NCBI GenBank assembly: GCA_021325115.1
Contig: JAJPHU010000332.1
Location: 1 to 34,950 of the forward strand
DNA length: 34,950 nt
Reading direction: 5' to 3'
From: Planctomycetota bacterium
GTDB lineage: Bacteria; Planctomycetota; Planctomycetia; Gemmatales; Gemmataceae
Shown: piece after piece, positions 25,567 through 33,640 of the stretch
Layout of the letters: every line of letters starts with the position of its first letter
How positions within the stretch are numbered: the stretch's first letter is position 1
The notes under the pieces: model-generated
What the model saw: only the letters and a program-made list of their open reading frames with translations
The model's database searches: none
Told to the model about the DNA's origin: nothing
Program-made: the position numbers and the translations under genes

Positions 25567-26088
25567 ATGATTTGTCCTCACTGTGCCTACGATAATCTGC
25601 CTGGCAGCGAGCACTGCGAGAACTGTCTGGCCGATTTGACGCAACTGGATCAGCCGGTGGCACAGGACCGCGTCGAGCGCAGCTTGATGGAAGACACCGT
25701 GAGCCAGTTACAGCCGCGGCAAGCCATCACGCTGAGGCCGACAGCGACGGTGAAACAGGCCATCGAGGTCATGCTGCGCCAGGACATCGGCGCCGTGTTG
25801 ATCGTCGACGACGCCGGCAAACTGCTGGGCATTTTCAGCGAGCGCGATCTACTGACGAAAGTGGCTGATCCCGTAGTGGACCATACGACGCGGCCGGTGA
25901 GCGAGTTTATGACGCCCCATCCGACAACAGTGCGGCCGGGCGATACGCTCGCTTTTGTGCTGCATCAGATGGATGTCGGCGGCTACCGCCATCTGCCGGT
26001 GCTCAAGGACGGCCTGCCGCTCGGCATGATCTCGGTGCGCGATATGTTGCGGCACATAACCCGCTTGTGTAAGACGTGCGGTAAGTGA
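25567..26088 (+). CDS. Zinc-ribbon plus CBS-pair protein (downstream of korB)
   Basis: This 173-aa protein begins with a Cys4 ribbon (CPHCAYDNLPGSEHCENC, Cys3/6 and Cys18/21), then a tandem CBS pair: VKQAIEVMLRQDIGAVLIVD with LLGIFSERDLLTKV, and LAFVLHQMDVGGYRHLPV with GMISVRDMLRHI. The ribbon suggests binding to protein or RNA, with the CBS pair as nucleotide sensor. The ATG at 25567 is favoured because it gives the ribbon at the N-terminus; an in-frame ATG at 25534 would start inside the hairpin. It resembles the CBS protein upstream of korA in its second repeat. Its role is unknown, possibly regulating KorAB. Confidence 0.87.
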   Translation: MICPHCAYDNLPGSEHCENCLADLTQLDQPVAQDRVERSLMEDTVSQLQPRQAITLRPTATVKQAIEVMLRQDIGAVLIVDDAGKLLGIFSERDLLTKVADPVVDHTTRPVSEFMTPHPTTVRPGDTLAFVLHQMDVGGYRHLPVLKDGLPLGMISVRDMLRHITRLCKTCGK

Positions 26089-26193
26089 TGTTCCTTCAGG
26101 CCGCCGCGCCCGTAAGGGCATCCCCCGCGAACGGGATGGCCTGGGAAAAGACTTATCCAGCAAAAACTGCCTTCCCTCTCTGCAGCGAGTGTT

Positions 26194-26199
26194 TATAAT
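26194..26199 (+). promoter_or_regulatory. Possible -10 box of the secG operon
   Basis: TATAAT occurs 45 bp upstream of the secG start, in an AT-rich patch between a CBS gene and secG. No good -35 lies at the usual distance, so this is tentative. Confidence 0.35.
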
Positions 26200-26244
26200 A
26201 ATGGTTTATTCGCGATCGAGGAATTCTTTGGGGAGAGTGCGCAC

Positions 26245-26586
26245 ATGGAACTATGGATGGGGTTTGCGGAGGGAGGCATTCGCGAGTGGCTGCCCCCGTT
26301 TTTGAATATCGTGCTGTTGCTGATCGGTCTATTTCTGATCCTGCTCGTCTTGATCCAGAAGGGCAAGGGCGGCGGCTTGGCCGGAGCGTTCGGTGGTGCC
26401 GGCGGCTCCAGCGCCTTTGGCTCGCGCGCCGGCGATACCTTCACACGCATCACCATCTACGTCGCCGCTGTGTGGATCTTGCTCATCATGATCCTCATCA
26501 AGCTCGTCCAGCCCACCACAACTACCCCATCCAGCGCAGAGATCCAAGCTCCCCCGCCGGTCGAACAACAAGGACAAGGCGAGTAA
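26245..26586 (+). CDS. secG: Preprotein translocase subunit SecG
   Basis: This 113-aa membrane protein has two TM helices: [20 protein letters not shown] and [19 protein letters not shown]. Between them lies the conserved cytosolic loop [20 protein letters not shown], with [11 protein letters not shown] following. SecG joins SecY and SecE and assists SecA-driven protein export. The C-terminus is Pro/Gln-rich. It is the first gene of a housekeeping group secG-yicC-gmk-rpoZ. Confidence 0.93.
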   Translation: MELWMGFAEGGIREWLPPFLNIVLLLIGLFLILLVLIQKGKGGGLAGAFGGAGGSSAFGSRAGDTFTRITIYVAAVWILLIMILIKLVQPTTTTPSSAEIQAPPPVEQQGQGE

Positions 26587-26596
26587 GGAGGTGCGC

Positions 26597-27487
26597 GTGC
26601 TGTGCAGCATGACGGGCTACGGCGAGGCCAGCTATCAAGCCGACGATCTCCATCTCTCGATTGAGCTACGGTCGGTCAACAACCGCTATTTGAAGGTCAG
26701 CCTCCGGGCCGATGAACCGTATAACCTCTTGGAAGCCGAGGTCGAGAAAGTCATTCGCCGCGTCATCCGCCGCGGTACCATCCAGGTTCACCTTCGCTGC
26801 CAGCGTCCCTTTTCGCCACAGGATTTTCCGATCAATACAGCAGCCTTGCAAAGTTATGTTCGCCAAGTGCGCGAATTGTCCAGCGCGCTTGGATTGGGCG
26901 ATCAATGGCCGATGTTGTTGACCCAGGTGCTCGCTCTGCCGGGCGTCGTGTCGGACGAGCCGATTGCCGCCTTGCATATGGAAGAAGAATGGCCGATCCT
27001 TGAACGGGTGCTGGAACAAGCTCTGGAGCGTTTGCAAGTGATGCGGCAGGAAGAAGGCCGAGCCATGGCTCAGGAGTTGCTACAAATGCGCGATCAGATC
27101 GCGCTGCAACTCGATCAGGTCCGCGCCCATATTCCGCGCGTGGCCGTCCTCTACCGCGATCGTCTTTATGATCGCGTACGCAACCTCCTGGGCGAACTGG
27201 ATGTGCAGATTGATCGTAGTGACCTTATCAAGGAAGTGGCTATTTTCGTCGAACGCAGCGACATTGCCGAAGAGGTGGTGCGCCTGGCCAGCCATCTGGA
27301 GCAGTTTCAGGAGATTGTCAACGAGCCGGAAAGCGCCGGCCGCAAGCTAGAGTTTCTGACGCAGGAGATGTTCCGCGAGGCCAACACTATCGGCTCCAAA
27401 GCTGGCGATGTGGAAATCTCCCGCCACGTTGTCGAGATCAAAACTACACTGGAGAAGATCCGCGAATTGGTGCAAAACGTGGAATAA
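26597..27487 (+). CDS. yicC: YicC family endoribonuclease
   Basis: This is a YicC-type protein, a family shown in E. coli and B. subtilis to act as an endoribonuclease on structured RNAs. It has the N-terminal SMTGYGEA motif and SVNNRYLKVSLR, and the C-terminal DUF1732 region GRKLEFLTQEMFREANTIGS and HVVEIKTTLEKIRELVQNVE. I chose GTG 26597 because AAGGAG ends 6 nt before it; GTG 26591 would overlap that site, and ATG 26609 would remove the residues before SMTGYG. It lies 10 nt after secG. Confidence 0.92.
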   Translation: MLCSMTGYGEASYQADDLHLSIELRSVNNRYLKVSLRADEPYNLLEAEVEKVIRRVIRRGTIQVHLRCQRPFSPQDFPINTAALQSYVRQVRELSSALGLGDQWPMLLTQVLALPGVVSDEPIAALHMEEEWPILERVLEQALERLQVMRQEEGRAMAQELLQMRDQIALQLDQVRAHIPRVAVLYRDRLYDRVRNLLGELDVQIDRSDLIKEVAIFVERSDIAEEVVRLASHLEQFQEIVNEPESAGRKLEFLTQEMFREANTIGSKAGDVEISRHVVEIKTTLEKIRELVQNVE

Positions 27488-27491
27488 CGAT

Positions 27492-27573
27492 TGTTTCAAA
27501 TCTGAGCGCGGGGCGTAAGTCCTCCTGAGCGAAGTCTCAGAGAGCTGACCCCTGCTCGGGGGATTTTGAAACA
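27492..27573. repeat. Inverted repeat between yicC and gmk
   Basis: TGTTTCAAATC (27492-27502) is mirrored by GATTTTGAAACA (27562-27573) with a one-base difference, enclosing a smaller CTGAG...CTCAG stem. It fills nearly all of the 96-bp gap before gmk. It may be an RNA hairpin between cistrons. Confidence 0.5.
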
Positions 27574-27583
27574 GGCGGGGACT

Positions 27584-28156
27584 ATGGCCAAAGCGCCGTT
27601 AATCATTCTGGCCGGCCCAAGCGGCAGCGGCAAGTCCACTATCATTAGCCGCCTGCTCCATGAGAGGGGGCTGCCACTGCGGCTGTCGGTATCGGCGACG
27701 ACGCGGCCGCCACGGCCTTACGAACAGAACGGTGTTCACTATTATTTCTGGACGCGCGAACAGTTCGAGAAACAACAGCAAGCCGGGGCCTTCCTCGAAT
27801 GGGCGATGGTGCATGGCCACTACTACGGCACCCTGCGAAGCGAAGTGGACGAGTATCGGGCACAGGGGATCGGCGTCCTTTTGGATATCGACGTACAAGG
27901 AGCCGCTCAGGTGCGTGCCCAATATCCTGATTGTCTGTCTTTTTTCATACGGACTTCTTCTTGGGAGGAATACGAGCGACGTTTGCAAAAACGCGGCGAA
28001 AGTCCGGAGAGCATCGCCCAGCGTCTGGCCACGGCCCGGCGCGAACTGGAGCGCATGCACGAATTCGACCATGTCATCATCAACGAGGATCTGGATCTGG
28101 CAGTCGCCCAGGTCCGCAGAGAGATCGAAAAGGCTTTTCAGAAAGGGAGCGCCTAA
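27584..28156 (+). CDS. gmk: Guanylate kinase
   Basis: This 190-aa enzyme phosphorylates GMP to GDP using ATP. The P-loop GPSGSGKS is at residues 11-18. [19 protein letters not shown] is the GMP-binding segment, with [14 protein letters not shown] next. [11 protein letters not shown] is a conserved strand. R-rich lid residues and the C-terminal NEDLDLA stretch complete the family. The ATG at 27584 places the P-loop at the usual distance; an upstream ATG at 27566 lacks a site and adds six residues. Its stop overlaps the rpoZ start as TAATG. Confidence 0.95.
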   Translation: MAKAPLIILAGPSGSGKSTIISRLLHERGLPLRLSVSATTRPPRPYEQNGVHYYFWTREQFEKQQQAGAFLEWAMVHGHYYGTLRSEVDEYRAQGIGVLLDIDVQGAAQVRAQYPDCLSFFIRTSSWEEYERRLQKRGESPESIAQRLATARRELERMHEFDHVIINEDLDLAVAQVRREIEKAFQKGSA

Positions 28157-28437
28157 TGCTGGATGAATTGAAAGAAGAAGCGATCATCAACAAAGTGGGG
28201 GGCCGTTTCAAGCTCTCGACGCTGATTCAAAAGCGGATGGTGGCGTTGAACACCGGTGCTCGACCGCTGGTCGAAGTGCGCGGTGGCGATAAGCTGGCCA
28301 TCGTGATTCAAGAAATTTTACAAGACAAAATCTATCTGGATACATCAGGACAGGTCCAGACGCGTAGCTTTACAGCCAGCGACGCCGCCCGCCGCGCCAT
28401 GCTCGGCGACATCTCCGCCGATCTGGGAGGCGAATAA
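28156..28437 (+). CDS. rpoZ: RNA polymerase omega subunit
   Basis: This 93-aa small subunit helps assemble RNA polymerase. Typical segments are [34 protein letters not shown] and [14 protein letters not shown]. It overlaps the gmk stop by one base (TAATG), with AAAGGGAG upstream. The gmk-rpoZ pair is widely conserved, which supports the call. Confidence 0.92.
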   Translation: MLDELKEEAIINKVGGRFKLSTLIQKRMVALNTGARPLVEVRGGDKLAIVIQEILQDKIYLDTSGQVQTRSFTASDAARRAMLGDISADLGGE

Positions 28438-28449
28438 ACAAAACAAACG

Positions 28450-28593
28450 AACCACAGAAGTCACAGAGAACACAGAGAAAAGTCACCAAGGAAGATAGCG
28501 ACGAAAAGAGCACAGAGCAACGCCTTCCTTTGTGTAATTTTTCCTTGTTCCTTTTCTGAGTTCTTTCTCCGTGTTCGCTGTGACTCTGTGGTT
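28450..28593. repeat. AACCACAGA hairpin repeat, copy 1
   Basis: The left arm AACCACAGAAGTCACAGAGA (28450-28469) is matched by the right end, whose reverse complement reads AACCACAGAGTCACAGCGAA (28593-28574). The arms are about 30 bp, extending through ACACAGAGAAA. The interior is variable. A second copy is at 32069-32223. Both lie just downstream of a gene. Confidence 0.75.
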
Positions 28594-28615
28594 AATTTTT
28601 GGAGAACGTGCAGCT

Positions 28616-30010
28616 ATGGCCGAAACAACCGACCGTCCGCAGGTTCCGGGACAAGTTCCGCCGGATGCCGTGATGTCTGAGGAGGAACGAGGGGAGCGCG
28701 TGCCAGCGTCCGCGGAGAGCTATCAAGCGCTCTCACTGTTGGCGCTGGCCGCCTTTGGACTCGCCGTCGTCTACGTCCTGCTCGTGCTGGCTGGCGGCGC
28801 CGTCGCCCTGTTGGCCCGCATCCCTTGGTTGATGCCGTACTGGACTTTTTTGCTCCCTATCGCTGTCCTGGTCCTTTGCTGGGCGGCGCGGATGCGCATC
28901 CTCAACTCCGAAGGGACCCTCAGCGGCCTGGCCTTTACTACCTGGGGTTCCCGCCTCGCCATCTTGTTCGGCATTACCTATGCCGCTTATTATGTCGCCA
29001 CTTTTCTCGCCGTGCGCGGCCAAGCCATCGAGAAAGCCAATGAATTCTTCCAGAAAATTAAAGAAGATCGCCTCGATGAGGCTTTCCTGATGTCGCAGGA
29101 GACCTCCACCAGGGGCATGAGCCGCAGCGACATGCGCGATATGCTGGAATCGCGTTTCAATCAACCTGCGGCCATGCGGGGAGAGGCAGGGCCTTTCTCA
29201 CGCTTCTGTCATGAGCGCTTCGTTCGCCTTATCGAGATGGATCCCGACCAGACCACCATTGTCCCCACGGGCGTGGCTTCTTGGGAATACGGTAAGGGCG
29301 GTTATCGGATGTCCCTCACCTACCACATCGCCAATTCGCTGGTGGAGTATGACATGATCGTCGAGACATTTGGCCGCGATCCCAAACCAGGCGAGTCGAA
29401 AGGCCGACAATGGCAAGTTCTTCTCATGCGTAGCGAAACTTCTATCCTTAAGGATTCGCTCCGCAAGAAGCAGCGAGGCGAAGATTTCGATCAGAAGACG
29501 AGAATGGCCCAAAAATTCGCCGAGGATTGGGTAGCCAAAGTCAATGATTGGAATGCGCTCACGCCCGACGAGCGGGAATCTTGTTCCAAACTGATCCGCC
29601 TTGACGACAAGACGTTCTGGGCAGGCAAACAGCAACGTGCCGATATTATTCGGCGCATCCGCGCTACCTTCGAACCGAGCGACAAAAGGACCAAGACCTC
29701 GTTTAGCCTGATGATCCTGCCGGGCGCTCTCCCTCTGTTGCGTGAGAGCAACGACCGGACAACGGTATGGATTGACGTGACACTGCGTTACTCTGAAGAA
29801 GGCGGTTTCCTACCGCTGTATGTGGTGAATGGCCGGCTCGCCGTCTCTGCCCAGAGCAGTGCTGCGGCCAAGGACGTGTCAGCCTGGCGGGTCGATGCCC
29901 TGGAGGTGGAGAGCGGTCGAACTGCGCCGGAAAGGCAGCGGATGCAGCGAGGCCTCGCCAAACCGGCCTCTGCGGAAGGCGGACTCGACAAGGGACAAAC
30001 GTCGCCGTAA
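28616..30010 (+). CDS. Large membrane-anchored protein of unknown function
   Basis: This 464-aa protein has three hydrophobic segments near the N-terminus: LLALAAFGLAVVYVLLVLAG, LMPYWTFLLPIAVLVLCWAA and LAILFGITYAAYYVATFLAV. A long soluble region of about 330 residues follows, with charged motifs such as ANEFFQKIKEDRLDEAF (a TPR- or DUF4878-like start) and mixed alpha/beta predicted character. I do not recognise a catalytic motif. GGAG lies upstream of the ATG at 28616; an upstream frame to 28571 would run through the repeat end. It follows rpoZ but is separated by the hairpin repeat, so it may be transcribed separately. It may be planctomycete-specific, which is only an impression. Confidence 0.75.
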   Translation: MAETTDRPQVPGQVPPDAVMSEEERGERVPASAESYQALSLLALAAFGLAVVYVLLVLAGGAVALLARIPWLMPYWTFLLPIAVLVLCWAARMRILNSEGTLSGLAFTTWGSRLAILFGITYAAYYVATFLAVRGQAIEKANEFFQKIKEDRLDEAFLMSQETSTRGMSRSDMRDMLESRFNQPAAMRGEAGPFSRFCHERFVRLIEMDPDQTTIVPTGVASWEYGKGGYRMSLTYHIANSLVEYDMIVETFGRDPKPGESKGRQWQVLLMRSETSILKDSLRKKQRGEDFDQKTRMAQKFAEDWVAKVNDWNALTPDERESCSKLIRLDDKTFWAGKQQRADIIRRIRATFEPSDKRTKTSFSLMILPGALPLLRESNDRTTVWIDVTLRYSEEGGFLPLYVVNGRLAVSAQSSAAAKDVSAWRVDALEVESGRTAPERQRMQRGLAKPASAEGGLDKGQTSP

Positions 30011-30073
30011 ACTGATTAGGTGGTTAGGGGATTAGGGAGCTGGCTTGGCAGCCGCCTGATCACCTTTTCCCGT

Positions 30074-30183
30074 GGCCAAGTGGCGGAATTGGCAGACGCG
30101 CTGGACTTCTTCATCGTTCGATGATAGGTGCAGCAAAATCCAGTGCCCGCAAGGGCGTGTGGGTTCGAGTCCCACCTTGGCCA
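30074..30183 (+). tRNA. tRNA-Leu with a 26-nt insertion in the anticodon loop
   Basis: All tRNA stems are intact. The acceptor GGCCAAG (30074-30080) pairs with CTTGGCC (30176-30182), with discriminator A. The D-stem is GCG/CGC with loop GAATTGGCAGA. The anticodon stem is CTGGA (30101-30105) with TCCAG (30139-30143). A class II variable arm GCCC-GCAA-GGGC and a T-arm GTGGG-TTCGAGT-CCCAC follow. The D-arm and long variable arm point to leucine. The anticodon loop is 33 nt instead of 7. Removing 26 nt leaves CTTAAAA (anticodon UAA) or CTCAAAA (anticodon CAA). No CCA is encoded. Intact stems argue against a decayed pseudogene. Confidence 0.85.
30109..30134 (+). other. Candidate mini-intron in tRNA-Leu
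   Basis: These coordinates follow the UAA reading (cut after U34); for CAA the segment is 30108-30133. It can fold as TCATC (30111-30115) with GATGA (30120-30124) around a GTTC loop, extended by CT/AG with one bulged T. It is far too small for a group I intron and does not form a strict archaeal bulge-helix-bulge. Flanks GGACTT and AAAATCC match the place where cyanobacterial tRNA-Leu(UAA) carries its group I intron. Confidence 0.55.
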
Positions 30184-30769
30184 GCTTAACTCGTTGTCTA
30201 TCTAACGGATTTGCAAAGAGAGGAGATGACTAACGCCCTCCGGCACAGGGGGCGGCGTCCTCGCCTGTCCTTTGCTGTCCGTCGCTGACTGCACCGGATT
30301 TTGCAGCGCTTTTCTTTATCCGCTTCTCTTTATCGCTTTCTCGAAATTGGTGTCGGTGGTTTGCAGTGTAGTGGCAAGGCAGCGATGCGTTCGCTGTTGC
30401 CGACTACCACTGCGGCAGAGTTTTGTCGAGGAGGTGGGATGGAGGGAATCCGCAGATTTTATCGACAACGGTACGAGAAGGTGTGGGTCATCGTCCCTCT
30501 TTTCTAGCAATGCCATTGCTTCGGAAAACGACCTCACGCTAAAATGGAAAAAATGGGCTGTCTGGCGAAAAAATAAGGAATAAGATTTGCGGGGAAAGGA
30601 GAGTTTGATGCATTGGGGAAAAATGGGAGAAGGGAAAAGGAATTCGCGCGGCCAGGGCCGTTAGGGGCCGGCCGTATCGGAGCAAGCGGGACATGCCGTC
30701 CTCCGCGTTGAGATCGGGGAGTTGAGCGTCCGGTGCTCCTCCCAAGTGTCTTTCGGGGGAGAAGAGGCT
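30184..30769. other. Intergenic region with no supported gene
   Basis: About 590 bp between the tRNA and fabF. An open frame at 30272-30583 on the plus strand gives a Cys-rich, low-similarity peptide with no ribosome-binding site, so I do not call it. The last 200 bp are purine-rich (GGGGAAAGGAG, GGGAGAAGGGAAAAGG). No repeat copy or RNA gene was recognised. Confidence 0.55.
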
Positions 30770-32059
30770 ATGCGTCGAGTAGTTGTGACCGGGGTGGGCG
30801 TGGTGGCTCCTAATGGTTTAGGCAAGGAAGCGTTTTGGTCGGCCTGCGTCAACGGCAAGAGCGGCGTTCGTTTGATCCGTAGTTTCGACGCCTCATCGCT
30901 GCCGGTGCGTGTGGCCGGTGAAGTGCCGGAATTCGATCTGTCGCCATTTTTGCCTAGCGCCCATCGCAAAAGTCTGAAAATCATGGGGCGCGGGGCGCGT
31001 TTCGGTGTGGCGGCGGCCGGCCTGGCAGTGCAGGACAGCGGCCTGGATCTGTCGCGCGAAAATCCAGAGCGTGTCGGCGTCGTCATGGGCGCCGGTCTGG
31101 TGCCGATGGATCTGCCGGAAGTGGCGCCTTTGGTGGCGGAGACGCTCAACGGCGATGGCCAGCTGCATCTCGATCGCCTCGGCCACGCCGGCAAGGATGC
31201 GCTGTTTCCCTTGTGGATCTTGAAATATTTGCCGAATATGACGGCAGCCCACATTTCCCTGATCCACGGTGCCCAGGGACCCAACAGTACGATTGTGACG
31301 GCATGCGCAGCGGGGACGCAAGCCGTAGGCGAAGGATTTCGCTTAATTGCACGAGAAGATGCGGACATCGTACTGGCCGGCGGCGCCGATAGCCGGCTTG
31401 ACCCCCTCTTGATCTTGGCCTATTCGGCCCTGGGAGCCCTCAGCCCAGCGCAGCGTTTGCCAGAGGAAGTGTCGCGGCCCTTCGACGGCCAGCGCGACGG
31501 CTTTGTGTTGGGCGAAGGAGCGGGCGTGTTGGTGTTGGAAGAATTGGAACATGCCAAACGGCGCGGCGCGGTCATTTATGCGGAGGTGCTCGGCCTGGGC
31601 ACCAGTTTCGACGCCTACGCCGTCACCAAACCGGACCCGGAGGCGCGGGGGGCGGCCCGTGCCATCCGTTGGGCCTTGCGCGAGGCACGCGTGGATGCCA
31701 GCGATATTGACTATATCAATGCGCACGGCACCAGCACGCGCCTGAACGATCTCATGGAGACAGTGGCTGTCAAACGCGTTTTCGGTTCCCGAGCGCGGCG
31801 TTTGCCGCTGTCGTCCATCAAGTCGATGGTAGGCCATCTCATCGGAGCCGCTGGTGCTGTGGAGGCGGCCGCACTGGCTCTGACCCTGCATGATGGCGTG
31901 CTGCCGCCGACCATCAATCAGACTCATCCCGATCCCAGCTGCGATCTCGATTACGTTCCCAACCACGCCCGTGAAGTGTCGGTCAAGACAGCGCTGTCCA
32001 CCAGTTTCGGCTTCGGCGGCCAGAATGCCGCTCTGGTCATGCGCCGCTTTGCCGGATGA
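30770..32059 (+). CDS. fabF: Beta-ketoacyl-ACP synthase II-type enzyme
   Basis: This 429-aa condensing enzyme elongates acyl-ACP with malonyl-ACP in fatty acid or polyketide synthesis. The catalytic triad is complete: Cys179 in VTACAAGTQ, His319 in NAHGTSTRLND, and Lys351/His356 in KSMVGHLIGAAG. The length and the N-terminal VVVTGVGVVAPNG fit KAS II. AGAGG is close to the ATG at 30770. No acyl carrier protein or fabG lies beside it, so it could serve a specialised pathway rather than the main one. The symbol is used in the family sense. Confidence 0.88.
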   Translation: MRRVVVTGVGVVAPNGLGKEAFWSACVNGKSGVRLIRSFDASSLPVRVAGEVPEFDLSPFLPSAHRKSLKIMGRGARFGVAAAGLAVQDSGLDLSRENPERVGVVMGAGLVPMDLPEVAPLVAETLNGDGQLHLDRLGHAGKDALFPLWILKYLPNMTAAHISLIHGAQGPNSTIVTACAAGTQAVGEGFRLIAREDADIVLAGGADSRLDPLLILAYSALGALSPAQRLPEEVSRPFDGQRDGFVLGEGAGVLVLEELEHAKRRGAVIYAEVLGLGTSFDAYAVTKPDPEARGAARAIRWALREARVDASDIDYINAHGTSTRLNDLMETVAVKRVFGSRARRLPLSSIKSMVGHLIGAAGAVEAAALALTLHDGVLPPTINQTHPDPSCDLDYVPNHAREVSVKTALSTSFGFGGQNAALVMRRFAG

Positions 32060-32068
32060 AGAAGAACG

Positions 32069-32223
32069 AACCACAGAGTCACAGAGAACCCAGCGAAAAG
32101 CAGAAAAAAGACCGAAAGACCCAATGTCCGGCAACCTAACTCGGTAGCTTCTGGGCCTGCATCCTCCTCATTTCTTTGGGTTTTTGCTGCGTTTTTCTCA
32201 GTGGCCTCTGCGACTTTGTGGTT
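32069..32223. repeat. AACCACAGA hairpin repeat, copy 2
   Basis: The left arm AACCACAGAGTCACAGAGAA (32069-32088) is an imperfect inverted match of the right end, whose reverse complement reads AACCACAAAGTCGCAGAGGC (32223-32204). The left arm is nearly the same as that of copy 1 (28450). It fills the space between convergent genes and touches the stop codon of the membrane protein at 32223. Confidence 0.75.
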
Positions 32224-32789
32224 TAGTGATTTTCGAGGTGCTCACGCTCGATCGCCTCGGCATTGCTCGGCAACCCATGCGCGGCGCGGATGCGATCGAC
32301 TTCGCGCATCACTTCATCGATGATGCCAGCATTGATCGAGACATTGCGATACTCAATGATGAACGCCCATAAATTGACAAGCAGCGTTGTCGCAGCCAGA
32401 CTGGCGTGGACGCCCCAGGGCCATTCTTGGCGTTGCGCAGCGGCTCCGGCCGCAGCTGTTGCGATCGCCACCAGCATGGCCGCGAGCGCTAGCGGAAAGG
32501 TGCGTCGCTTCAAATCCCGCGTCAAACGCGGCAAGGGCGCATCCGGCAGCCGATAGGCTAAAGCCACTTCCTTGACCCAGCGCCCTGTGCCCAAAAAATA
32601 AATGAAGATCAGGCAATGCACTCCGAGTGTCACCAACACAGCAAACAGACCGAGCAGGAAATGGACCATGTACGTCGGATCGTCCGCGCGCGTCACACTG
32701 CCACGCCAACGCGACAACCAGCCGACCGCGAAAGCCGACAGTAACACCAAAAAATGAAACGCCACCAGTCGCGCCAAGATTCGAGACAT
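32223..32789 (-). CDS. Four-helix membrane protein of unknown function
   Basis: This 188-aa protein has four hydrophobic segments: LARLVAFHFLVLLSAFAVGW, VHFLLGLFAVLVTLGVHCLI, FPLALAAMLVAIATAAAGAA and LAATTLLVNLWAFIIEYRNV. A short soluble tail follows (DEVMREVDRIRAAHGLPSNA). Histidines in helices 1 and 2 (AFHFL, MVHFLLG, GVHCL) could hint at metal or haem contact, but nothing is decisive. I do not recognise a family. It is convergent with fabF. Confidence 0.7.
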   Translation of the reverse strand: MSRILARLVAFHFLVLLSAFAVGWLSRWRGSVTRADDPTYMVHFLLGLFAVLVTLGVHCLIFIYFLGTGRWVKEVALAYRLPDAPLPRLTRDLKRRTFPLALAAMLVAIATAAAGAAAQRQEWPWGVHASLAATTLLVNLWAFIIEYRNVSINAGIIDEVMREVDRIRAAHGLPSNAEAIEREHLENH

Positions 32790-32834
32790 GCGGTTATCTT
32801 ATTCGTTTTTTGTCTGTAGTCGCTAGGGGACAAC

Positions 32835-32862
32835 GGATAGCGGATAGCCGATAGCCGACAGC
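32835..32862. repeat. Heptamer tandem repeat
   Basis: Four consecutive 7-bp units, GGATAGC, GGATAGC, CGATAGC and CGACAGC, stand in the gap between two divergent genes. It is short, with no clear function; it could be a slippage tract. Confidence 0.6.
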
Positions 32863-33018
32863 CGTGCGTATTGTAACGAACCGCGCCGGTCTCGACTGGC
32901 CATCGAAGGGGAAGGATTTTTACCGCTCCCTTGAGCGGGGCGCTATAATAGAGAGCACGAGGCCAAGCCGCGACCGTCCGAGAGCGGAAAGCGGCGAAGG
33001 CAAACGTGCGAGGCAGGC

Positions 33019-33417
33019 ATGGTGGCTCTTGAGGCAATTGTTCCTTCCTTTGTGCGGATCGATGAGCGAACCCTGCAATTGCTGCTGACGAGTCTTTGCC
33101 TCGTCGCTGCGTTGCTCGTGGCCGCTATCGTTGTTGCCCTGGTCAATCGCTGGCGGCGGCAACACGATGTCACGGAAGATTTATCGCCCAATGCAGAGTT
33201 GGCTCACTATCGTTCGTTGTACGAGGCAGGAACGATCAGCCAGGAAGAATTCGAGCGCCTTCGGGCCGTGTTGAGCGCTCGTATGAGGCAAGAGCTGGGC
33301 GTGAGTCAACCACCCCCGGCCGGCAGGATCGGCGAGAAGCCGGTCGAGCCTCCGCCGCCAGAGACCGGCATCCAACGGCCGCCCGACGGACCCGATACGG
33401 GCATCCGTCCGGCCTAG
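33019..33417 (+). CDS. Small membrane protein with SHOCT-like motif
   Basis: This 132-aa protein has one N-terminal TM helix (LLLTSLCLVAALLVAAIVVA). A short helical motif, ELAHYRSLYEAGTISQEEFE, ending in RLRAVLSARM, matches the SHOCT pattern of a short C-terminal oligomerisation-type helix pair. A Pro-rich tail follows. A TATAAT at 32944-32949 upstream could be a -10 but has no good -35. The start ATG at 33019 has AGGCAG upstream, a weak site. Function unknown. It precedes clpX by 223 bp. Confidence 0.7.
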   Translation: MVALEAIVPSFVRIDERTLQLLLTSLCLVAALLVAAIVVALVNRWRRQHDVTEDLSPNAELAHYRSLYEAGTISQEEFERLRAVLSARMRQELGVSQPPPAGRIGEKPVEPPPPETGIQRPPDGPDTGIRPA

Positions 33418-33640
33418 GCTGCGGCGAAAGTCCTTGCGGATCTTTCTGCCACCCCGTAAAATTCGGAACAAGAAGCATTCTGGACCCAATGACGAGGCAG
33501 CCACTTCAACGGACCACAGCGCCATCACGACAAACGACTAAGTTTTCTGGCTCTTTCGCGCTGGCCCTGAGTGGATACCCCGGTTGCTGTCACTAAATCC
33601 CGACCCCTGGACAGGTGGGGGCGTACAAAAAGGAGACTGC

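Noticed and set aside
30074-30183. Group I intron explanation for the tRNA-Leu insertion
   Set aside because: 26 nt cannot hold the P3-P9 core of a group I intron, and under the UAA reading the segment does not end in G.
30272-30583. 103-codon plus-strand frame after the tRNA
   Set aside because: No ribosome-binding site, odd Cys/Arg-rich composition and no motif; treated as non-coding.
30630-30660. 16S rRNA-like start from AGAGTTTGAT near 30600
   Set aside because: The ten-base match is not followed by any rRNA sequence.
28450-32223. CRISPR-like array from the repeated AACCACAGA motif
   Set aside because: There are only two distant copies, each arranged as an inverted pair rather than regularly spaced direct repeats with spacers; no cas genes are present.
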